DNA of 64,000 nucleotides, taken from assembly GCA_024509875.1 (NCBI GenBank), contig JAMPIV010000581.1:1054501-1118500 (forward strand), read 5' to 3'. The notes beneath the pieces are model-generated. The model was not told the DNA's origin, made no database searches, and worked only from the letters and a program-made list of their open reading frames with translations. Positions 56,834 through 64,000 of this stretch are shown here, one piece after another. The translations under genes and the position numbers were made by a program. Position 1 is the stretch's first letter. Each line of letters starts with the position of its first letter. Source of the DNA: Oreohelix idahoensis (lineage: Eukaryota > Mollusca > Gastropoda > Stylommatophora > Oreohelicidae).

Positions 56834-59800
56834 TCAAATCCCAGTGGATGAAGCATCACTCCGAAGAACAAAAGTCCTATCAAGAGTAGGTAATCTTAAG
56901 ATGGGAGGAGAAGAAAATATATTCTTGATTTGGTCTAGTGAAGATTGGCATTCTTCAGACCAACGGACCAGATTAGGCGAACCTTTCTTCAACAATGTTG
57001 ATAGAGGTGCCATGATCGAAGATAAATTTGGAATAAATCTCCCATAAAATTGAATTAAACCTAAGAGACTCCTAACTTGTTTCTTCGTTTTAGGAACAGA
57101 GATGTTCAGTATTTTGGAAGTATTGTGGTCTTCTGTCTTCAAGAGACCATGACCAACACGATGACCCAGGAAAGAGATTTCACCAAAACCAACAAAAGCT
57201 TTAGAAGGTTTTGCTGTCAAATTATTCTCACGTAGAGTGGACAGTAAGTCATATAACCCTAAATAGTGATCTTCCCAGGTATCACTGAAGAGACAGATGT
57301 CATCTAAGTATGCGATGACATCCGAACGATGTGACAGAATTCGACGCATCATGCGAACGAAAGTGGCAGGGGCGTTCATGAGACCAAAAGGCATAACATT
57401 CCATTGAAATAGACCCCTAGGTGTAGAAAAAGCAGTAAGAGGTTTGGCATGCTCTGCTAAAGGCACTTGCCAATAACCTTTAGACAAGTCAAGTTTAGTG
57501 AAGAATCTAGAATTAGAAAGTCTAATCAGTAGATCTTCTAACAAAGGCATCGGTTCAGCGTCGAACTTTGTGACCTGATTCAATTTGCGATAATCAACGC
57601 AAATTCGTATGTTCTTATCCTTCTTCCGGACAATAACCATGGAAGAAGAATATGGTGAAGTCGATGGTTCAATTATATTTAATTGAATCATTTCATCCAA
57701 TTCCTTTTCCACTTGCGACTGAAAGTGTATAGGAATAGGATACGGCCTAACCCTAATTGGATTATTGTCGGTAAGAATTATGTCATGTTCTATGACATCT
57801 GTGTGTCCAGGAATGTCAGTGAGAACATCCTGAAATGTTTGTAACATCGACAAGTCTCGTCGATGTTCGTCACCAGAAAGATTAGGAGAAACAGAAACGT
57901 TTTTCCAAGATTCCGTGGAATGTAATGGAACCACTGGAAGGGGAAGGTTGACATCAGAGAAGGTAGCTTCCTCATCCTGAATGACAGACAGGGATGAATA
58001 ATGACCGTGAGGTGCAGGAGCATCATCCGTTGCCTGGAAAATAGGCAGCAAATAGTCCGGACGTTCGTGAAATTCCGAAAGCATGTTTATGTGGAAAGTT
58101 TTATGCTTTCCATCAATATCGACCACATAGTCAACATCGGAAATCCGAGAGACTATTGCATACGGACCTTTCCATGCAATAAGAAGTCTATTTTCCCTAC
58201 TGGGGAGTAGGACGAATGCTTTGTCACCTGGACAAAGTTGTCGTAGACATCTATTCTTGTTAGCAAACTGCCTTGCCTTCTCTTTAGCAATTTCTGATGA
58301 AGCAGTTGCTAGCTTACATGCCTCAATGATCTTTTGTCTAAGAGCAATGACATACTCATATGAGGATTGAGTTTCATCGCTAATATCATCGGCAGTGATG
58401 AGATCGTGTAATAAAGACATAGGGCCGCGTGGACGCGCGCCAAAGACAAGTTCGAAGGGAGAAAATCCTGTGTGTTCATTAGGGACTTCTCTATAGGCAA
58501 AGAGAGCCGCGGGTAAAACCCTGTCCCAATCTTGAGGATGATCTTCAGTTATCTTACCAAGCAAAGTCTTGAGCGTTCTATTCAGACGCTCAACTAACCC
58601 ATTAGACATAGGATGGTAGATACTACTGAGAGATCGTTCAATATGTAAGGTAGACATTACCTGTGACATAGTGTCAGATATGAGTTGAGTGCCATGGTCT
58701 GACAATATTTCTCTGGGGAACCCCAAGCGAGAAAATATCAACCAAAGAGCATCTGCGATATCTGTAGTAGATATGCTCTTAAGAGGAATAGCCTCTGGCC
58801 AACGTGTGCACATATCGACACATGTAAGGATAAACTGATGTCCTCTGGCCGACTTGACCTTAAAAGGGCCAATAATATCTATGGCCATTTTCTGAAACGG
58901 CCGAATAGGAATGTCAGCAGCCTGGATAGGCGCAGCATGTCGTGGTCCTCTAGATTTGACCTCCTGACATACCTTGCATGATCGGCAGTAAATACGAATG
59001 TCCTTATTGACAAAAGGCCAAAAGAAAGCCGCAAGGACTCTCGACTTCGTACGGGCAAAACCCATATGTCCAGCACATTGCGAGTCATGAGCATGTTGCA
59101 ATATTTGGACTCTCATGCTCTTGGGAACAAGAATTTGCGAATGTGCCGACGTAGCCGAATCTTGTACCATACGTACAAGTACGCCGTTTCTCATTGCAAT
59201 CCAAGATTTTCTATTTGTATCCTGATTCGGATCACCTTTCTTCGCAAGAACGAAGAATTTTTTTAAAGAAGAATCTTCTTCTTGCAATTTTATGAAAGAG
59301 TCACGAGTGATCACTAAGTGACTATCTTGGCTATCAACTTCATTATCACTATTCAGTGAAGTTTCGGGTGTTTGTAGAGCTTGTGCTCTTGTAACTACTG
59401 CATTTGTAGCTTGCATGTTATTATCTTCCCAAGCAGCAATCTGCTGTGGGGTACACTCCCTAACTCCGTGAATACGACCAATAATAAGGTCCGCAATAGG
59501 ATTAGGTAAGAGACAAGCATGCACATCTCCAGTAAAGAAAGGAGTGGCAATGCGAATTACAGCAGTAGGATATTTTTCTAGAGTGCCGCCAAATGTGACA
59601 CATTTAATAACCCTTCCTGTAGCACAAGATGGATCTACAAGCGATTGTCTAACACCAATAGTGGTGCATCCGGAATCGAAAAGTAGTGAGACCGGAGTAT
59701 CATTAACAAGACCCTTATGTAGAATTAAAGAACCCCTCCCGTCATGCGCAACAGCAGCAGGAAGAGCGGGAAGTGGGTGACCACAACTCAAAGTAGTTAT

Positions 59801-60625
59801 GGTACCCGGTTCGAATAAAGTACTGCATTGGGGGCATTTGTTTGCTCTCTCAAAGTCAAAAGCAGAACTAGTGACAGCGTCAAAGTTTTTACTATCAACA
59901 ACATGATTACAGGCGCCCTCAGTTTCCTGTTGTACAGCATTAGCCTGCTGATATCTCTTTTTTTTGTGTTGAGATCTACCCCGACTATTATTACCTCTGA
60001 AGTTATCAGAGTTATTATTATCTCTGCAGTTATTATTGTCTCTATTGTAATTGTTATACTGGTTCGAATTCCAGTTTCCACGATTACTATCATGTTCACA
60101 TTGATGCGAACATCTATTTGTTTGGTTCTGAGGTCTTCGGCAGGAATAACCTCTATTACCATATCCTCTTTTGAAATGCTTATAATTATTAGGGTGATAG
60201 TAACGAGTACTATCAGGTTGTCTCCAATTCTTCGAAGAAGAATCACCATGAAATTGATTTCCATGATTTTGACAGAAATTACCGCTACTCTTTCTATCAA
60301 AATTTTGTTGGGATCTACGAGCAAAGTTTTGACCATACGGAGCTGCCGAAGCAACTGGTAAACCTTCTTTCACCTTAGAGTTACCCATGGTTATGTGTGG
60401 GTGCGCAGTTACGTATTGGCAACAGAAATCTTCCATTTCTTTTATTGTTTTAGGTTTACGTTCATGAAGGAAAGCAAGGAAAGACTCATTGACAGACGAC
60501 ATGACTTTGTCTCTAAGTATTAAGTCCATAAGTCCTTCATAAGTTTTTTTCCGTCTTAGATAGTTCAACCCATCGTGAGAAAGTAATGCGTATTCTTGCA
60601 ATAAACTCGGAGAATTCAACTCCAT
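56834..60625 (-). CDS. Gypsy Gag C-terminus and Pol: protease, integrase, reverse transcriptase
   Basis: The frame has 1263 codons. Residues 30-80 continue the capsid-like Gag. Residues 100-230 are Asn/Arg/Gly-rich, basic and RNA-binding-like, with a few Cys/His but no clear CCHC knuckle. Protease: LLFDSGC with D317 (DSG in place of DTG). Integrase: zinc motif H513-x6-H520 and C550-x2-C553; core D583 (AIDIIGPF), D643 (LSDHGTQ) and E679 (GLVERLN), with 35 residues between the last two (DD35E); then a GPY/F-type module at 819-855 (WKGPYAIVSR). RT follows at about 930-1200: RICVDYRKLNQ, KLDLSKGYWQ with D1046, MPFGLMNAPATF and YLDD at 1106-1109. So integrase lies before RT. The frame ends at a TGA inside the RT-RNase H junction. 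The first Met lies in Gag and is not the native start. Confidence 0.95.
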   Translation of the reverse strand: MELNSPSLLQEYALLSHDGLNYLRRKKTYEGLMDLILRDKVMSSVNESFLAFLHERKPKTIKEMEDFCCQYVTAHPHITMGNSKVKEGLPVASAAPYGQNFARRSQQNFDRKSSGNFCQNHGNQFHGDSSSKNWRQPDSTRYYHPNNYKHFKRGYGNRGYSCRRPQNQTNRCSHQCEHDSNRGNWNSNQYNNYNRDNNNCRDNNNSDNFRGNNSRGRSQHKKKRYQQANAVQQETEGACNHVVDSKNFDAVTSSAFDFERANKCPQCSTLFEPGTITTLSCGHPLPALPAAVAHDGRGSLILHKGLVNDTPVSLLFDSGCTTIGVRQSLVDPSCATGRVIKCVTFGGTLEKYPTAVIRIATPFFTGDVHACLLPNPIADLIIGRIHGVRECTPQQIAAWEDNNMQATNAVVTRAQALQTPETSLNSDNEVDSQDSHLVITRDSFIKLQEEDSSLKKFFVLAKKGDPNQDTNRKSWIAMRNGVLVRMVQDSATSAHSQILVPKSMRVQILQHAHDSQCAGHMGFARTKSRVLAAFFWPFVNKDIRIYCRSCKVCQEVKSRGPRHAAPIQAADIPIRPFQKMAIDIIGPFKVKSARGHQFILTCVDMCTRWPEAIPLKSISTTDIADALWLIFSRLGFPREILSDHGTQLISDTMSQVMSTLHIERSLSSIYHPMSNGLVERLNRTLKTLLGKITEDHPQDWDRVLPAALFAYREVPNEHTGFSPFELVFGARPRGPMSLLHDLITADDISDETQSSYEYVIALRQKIIEACKLATASSEIAKEKARQFANKNRCLRQLCPGDKAFVLLPSRENRLLIAWKGPYAIVSRISDVDYVVDIDGKHKTFHINMLSEFHERPDYLLPIFQATDDAPAPHGHYSSLSVIQDEEATFSDVNLPLPVVPLHSTESWKNVSVSPNLSGDEHRRDLSMLQTFQDVLTDIPGHTDVIEHDIILTDNNPIRVRPYPIPIHFQSQVEKELDEMIQLNIIEPSTSPYSSSMVIVRKKDKNIRICVDYRKLNQVTKFDAEPMPLLEDLLIRLSNSRFFTKLDLSKGYWQVPLAEHAKPLTAFSTPRGLFQWNVMPFGLMNAPATFVRMMRRILSHRSDVIAYLDDICLFSDTWEDHYLGLYDLLSTLRENNLTAKPSKAFVGFGEISFLGHRVGHGLLKTEDHNTSKILNISVPKTKKQVRSLLGLIQFYGRFIPNLSSIMAPLSTLLKKGSPNLVRWSEECQSSLDQIKNIFSSPPILRLPTLDRTFVLRSDASSTGI

Positions 60626-61016
60626 TTTCAGGTAACATGTTTTTAAATTGTAGACGATAGCCGTCTTCGTTAAGCTGATATTTCTTTAACAAAGCGGCCC
60701 TGACAACCTCATAATTGTTCTTGTCAGGTTCATCCACCATATTTAATATACTTAGAGCTTTACCTGTCAGTATCCCTGATAACTGATAAACATATTTTGC
60801 TTTGTCTATGTTATGAGCTGTACATGCTTGTTCAAATCTGTCCAGATAGAACATTATGTCATCGCTGGAAGGACTAAATGTTGGTAACTTAATCTTAAAA
60901 GTATCATTATTAGCCTTACCAGAAGATGAACCCTTGTTTGAATCATTACCATTACTCATGCTTGTCAATTTCAATTTTTCCAACTCTAAAGCTAAGACCT
61001 TTTCTTCATGTTCCAT
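60537..61016 (-). pseudogene. Gypsy Gag, capsid N-terminal part (second frame)
   Basis: The 159-codon frame reads a basic linker, then FKIKLPTFSPSSDDIMFYLD and FEQACTAHNI, LTGKALSILN and ALLKKYQL, which is the retrotransposon Gag/capsid fold pattern. It ends at a TGA just after an A7 run (60550-60544), while the homology carries on in the long pol frame, shifted by +1. Because the switch lies inside the capsid domain and not at the Gag-Pol border, a length change in the A run is more likely than programmed frameshifting. Confidence 0.85.
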
Positions 61017-61465
61017 TTTTGCTTTCTCTTTCCTCTCATCAGACTCTCTCTGTAATCTTCTTTCCTCAGCCTGAGCCTCTTTTTGAAGTCTTTCATTTTC
61101 TCTTTTTCAAGTCTTTTATTTTCAGCCTTTTCAGCCTCTTTTTCAAGTCTTTTATTCTCAGCCTCTTTTTCAAGTCTTTTATTCTCAGCCTCTTTTTCAA
61201 GTCTTTTATTCTCAGCCTCTTTTTGAAGTCTTTCAGCTTCTAGCTGTAGCTGGAGTTTTCTCTCCTCAGCTTCTGATTCCCTTTTTTGTTTTTCCATTTC
61301 CATTTGGAATCTTTTTTCATCCACCTGCATCTGCAGTTTCTTTTGTTCAGCTTCCATTGCTTTATCATATCGAGCAGTTGCAAATTCTTCTAACTTATCA
61401 CCAGTCTTCCCAAGCAATTTACCCTGCTCAATAAAGTGCTCAAATGTAGACATGTTGTCTAACAT
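60992..61465 (-). pseudogene. Gypsy Gag N-terminus, coiled coil (first frame)
   Basis: From 61465 the frame reads a short N-terminus (STFEHFIEQGKLLGKTGDKL), then a long charged coiled coil of Glu, Lys, Arg and Gln. It contains a nine-residue repeat (NKRLEKEAE), three to four copies, from a 27-bp DNA repeat near 61130-61230. Near 61100 the coiled-coil reading passes to the frame of the 61016-60537 ORF, so the tail of this frame is out of register. Coiled coils at the Gag N-terminus may serve multimerisation. The start could also be the second Met at 61453. Confidence 0.82.
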
Positions 61466-63032
61466 ATGAGTCCAAAACCTGAAATAATTAACTAATTTAT
61501 TTCAAACCTAAGTGTAACAAGTCTTAATTAAGCACTTGTATATTCACATCACCTTATATTATCCCAGTCTCTGTGGGAAACAAGTCTCCAATCAAAGAAC
61601 TTGTATATGAAATATCAGCACTCAATTCTTGATCATAAGTGCACTTCTCATTCAATAGTGCACGACACTATTCATCATTCATTTATCATCAGTATAGTAG
61701 TAACAGTGCATTAGCATAGCCCATTAACTAATTACTATAACTGTAAACAATGACTATGTAAACACATGCAGAATGTAAACATTGAAAATGTAAACAATAC
61801 AAACAATGTAAACAATAACAATGTAAACAATAACAAAGATCAGCAACAATACAAAAACTTTCGCAGAAATCAACTAAAAATAAAGCAGAAATTAATGAAA
61901 TATCACAAAAAATGTGACGATATCTGCGATAGAATTAAACAAAATACATGACACCACAGTGTATAAACAAAAATGTTGTATGAAACTAAATTATAGACAA
62001 GAGTAGGCTAACAAACACAAACAAATCAAAACAAAACTAAAGAATGCGAAATAATAACGAAAACAATATTAAAACATGTCATCACAGCTAACATAAATAG
62101 CAACAGAAGTCGCTTAGCAAATTCCAGTATTGGAAATTTGCAAACCTTACAGAAAACGCTCACAATAGACGACCTCTATGACGTGGCATAATCTAACGGA
62201 GACACCACCCAACCGAGAACCCGCTGAAATATAAACATATAAATATACAAATAACATATAAACATAAAACATATAGAATGAGATGATACACAGAAGACTC
62301 AGCAGAAGTATAAGGGCACAGTTTACATACAAACAGGCCACTTAACTTATAGGCTTCCAATCGTAGAACAGCAGAAAAAACGGATGTCAATCAACGTCCT
62401 AAAGAGCGAAGCTCCAACGATGATGGCACATCTGAACTGCTTCCACTGCTAACACGATGGTACAAGAGCTTCTGACATACTGTGTGTTGAGTTGTTTCGG
62501 CACTTGACCTTCTAATCCAAAAGTAAGTTGATGGAAATCGGTACTTGGCCTTCTTCAGAAAACAACCCGTTTCAACCGGCACTTGACCTTCTCAAAAAAC
62601 GACAGCACTGGAACCTTGACAGCAGCAACTTGCTTGACTTGCGTAAAAGATAACAGCAGTCCGAGTTATCCGGCAACATGTAACAACGCCGGGTACTGTC
62701 AAATTCTTGTTTCCGTCAAAAAATTGAAATTTGACTTTTACCGGGCAACGCCGAGTACTTTGAAAATTTTGAAGATGTTGACTGTATTGAAGAATGTTAA
62801 TTTCTTGAAGGATGCTGATGAATTCTTGTTGAAAATGAAGTGGGTAAGGGACCCCGTGTTTGCTGGTACCAGAATCAAACCAGCTTATGGCCACCAAATG
62901 ATGCGTGATGCCATATGATGATGGATGGCATCCGCATGTCTGGTTTTGTGTAGTGTGTAGATGTGTTCAGTCAAAACAATGTTCATGCAACAATAACAGG
63001 GCAATCCACATAGGACGTCAGTAAACTCACGA
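61466..63032. other. Leader of the Gypsy element
   Basis: A 1.57-kb segment separates the 5' LTR from gag on the minus strand. It is AT-rich and holds a (GTAAACAA)-type run at 61770-61850 and a loose 38-40 base repeat of GGCACTTGACCTTCT at about 62501, 62541 and 62579. CCGGGCAACGCCG-like motifs lie at 62690 and 62745. Directly after the LTR the minus strand reads TCGTGAGTTTACTGACG; no TGG primer-binding site is found at the border. Confidence 0.6.
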
Positions 63033-63976
63033 CGTATAAAGTCAATGAGTCTTGAAACAGCCGTTGACGTTTTTCTTCATTATTTATTGTGGACGCCACA
63101 GTGACAAAATGGTTACGCAAATGTGTAGGCACATCAAACAGTCATTATCACAGCAACATTCAATACAGCAATAAACGGTAGACAGCATTACAATGATGAG
63201 TCAGATGCATGTTATATTTCAAAGTGCTGTAAATGTAGTCAGGTGAACAACTCCATCCTTTTCTATAACAGCCAGGAGATAACCAGATGTATGAGATCAG
63301 TTCACTCTCCTTAGTTTGACTTCAGCAAGACAGACACGTCTGCCGAAGTATAAATAATGTCCTCAAAAATATCCTCTAGATAATAAAGGTTTTCCAAACC
63401 TAGTTCATTTAACAAAGTAGCAAGTAATGGTCCTTGGTACCTGCATCAACCGATGCAGTACAATGCAGCGACATGTGAGCTAGGAAAACATCTCGTGACG
63501 ACGACTTTCGCAGACAGGCTATGAATCGAAATCGCTCACGACCCAAAATCAATAGAGTTAATGAAAGAGTCAATTTACCTTGCTTTCATGAAATACACAG
63601 AAATATCACGCCTCCCGACATGTGGCAAACACTAGAGGTATTATCTCGAATAAACGAAATATCCATTAAGAGGACTACACATCCCTGACAGAACAAAAAT
63701 AGCGGAGATCCCCTCTTCAACGAGGCATCTCTTTCGCCATTCCAAATCGCTCACTCCCACTAGTGGTGGGCGGAAACCGATCGACAAAGAAGCAAGACAA
63801 GTCATGCGCAGTCCAGCGCAAAACGACCACAGCTCAAACTTAACTGCATTCGATACCAACGCGAGAAGACAAATGCTTACCGAGAAAAGTGACTATAAAT
63901 TCCAAGCAGTTGTTGCCCTTGCGTTATAAAACAGATATTGAAATAAAACGATGTTGCGAGAATTTATCACGCAACA
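63033..63976 (-). repeat. 5' LTR of the Gypsy element
   Basis: Partner of 54800-55744. Being the upstream LTR on the minus strand it should hold the active promoter. Its outer end is TGTTGCG and the inner end is CTTTATACG. The right flank after 63976 (CCGAGCAAAGTGG) shares only GAGC, slightly offset, with the left flank, so no clean target duplication is visible. Confidence 0.95.
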
Positions 63977-64000
63977 CCGAGCAAAGTGGAATCAATTTGT
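63977..64000. other. Flank of the Gypsy element
   Basis: Only 24 bases. They could be the continuation of the LINE interrupted at 54800, but this is too short to decide. Confidence 0.3.

Larger units (their letters stand above)
54800..63976 (-). mobile_element. Ty3/Gypsy LTR retrotransposon with integrase upstream of RT (Gmr1-like order)
   Basis: The 9.18-kb element runs on the minus strand: 5' LTR 63976-63033, leader, gag (three frames), pol and 3' LTR 55744-54800. Pol order is protease, integrase, RT, RNase H. Sequence motifs are Ty3/Gypsy, but the order is that of Ty1/Copia, as known for Gmr1-like elements first described from cod and other deuterostomes. Near-identical LTRs show recent insertion. 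It sits in a LINE pseudogene. It cannot be autonomous in this form because of two frame changes in gag and one TGA in pol. No envelope-like ORF is present after RNase H. Confidence 0.93.

Noticed and set aside
59828..60361. 177-codon plus-strand frame, Ile/Val-rich, as a membrane protein
   Set aside because: It is antisense to the Asn/Arg-rich part of the Gypsy Gag, where AAC/AAT codons read as Val/Ile on the other strand.
54797..63982. GAGC as the target duplication of the Gypsy element
   Set aside because: It overlaps the first LTR base on one side and lies two bases beyond the LTR on the other, so it does not fit the observed ends.

Overview
The window is eukaryotic, AT-rich animal DNA built mostly from transposable elements and tandem repeats. 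It has no operons or bacterial signals. Candidate host exons carry GT/AG splice sites, and the repeats include LINEs with APE endonuclease, RT or RNase H domains, tRNA-derived SINEs, Tc1/mariner, piggyBac, hAT/ZMYM and a Ty3/Gypsy element. I infer an invertebrate, most likely a lophotrochozoan such as a mollusc. That rests on the repeat mix and an eight-cysteine EGF exon of a kind common in expanded molluscan receptor families; no marker gene proves it.

Layout. 1-9.4 kb is non-coding with short tandem repeats (79-bp, 41-bp, AT, ATTT and TAG arrays). 9.5-13.0 kb is an old minus-strand pseudogene of a conserved invertebrate protein family, split at a TTAA by a 2.19-kb piggyBac-type element. 14.0-14.2 kb is a GAA-tailed dimeric retroposon, followed by an EGF-like host exon at 14674-14808. 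15.0-18.2 kb is a 31-bp satellite interrupted by a 5'-truncated RNase H LINE. 21.8-24.0 kb is a decayed LINE, 25.9-27.4 kb a Tc1 element with one nonsense codon, and 28.1-29.6 kb LINE fragments holding a tRNA-SINE and a 44-bp minisatellite. 29.9-37.5 kb is one APE-type LINE broken by three later insertions: a GAA-tailed retroposon, a 2675-bp LTR-like element with TG/CA ends and a 5-bp duplication, and a satellite-cored element. 38.0-39.4 kb is an inverted LINE copy, and 39922-40079 is a candidate terminal exon with a transmembrane helix. 42.6-45.7 kb lies between inverted repeats and holds a hAT/LINE chimeric ORF. 49.9-52.5 kb is a tandem array of about 460-bp units, each carrying a tRNA-like promoter. 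52.6-54.8 kb holds LINE sequence. 54800-63976 is a 9.2-kb Ty3/Gypsy element on the minus strand.

The most notable item is that Gypsy element. Its LTRs differ by one substitution and one indel over about 945 bp, and its pol order is protease, integrase, reverse transcriptase, RNase H. Integrase precedes RT, which is the Gmr1-like arrangement rather than the usual Gypsy order. The copy is broken by two frame changes in gag and one in-frame TGA between RT and RNase H.

The only host-gene evidence is two plus-strand exons 25 kb apart. One is an EGF-like exon, symmetric phase 1-1; the other is a transmembrane exon entered in phase 1. They are compatible with one receptor gene with TE-filled introns, but this is inferred. 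Everything else reads as mobile DNA inserted into mobile DNA, often with target-site duplications that give the order of events.
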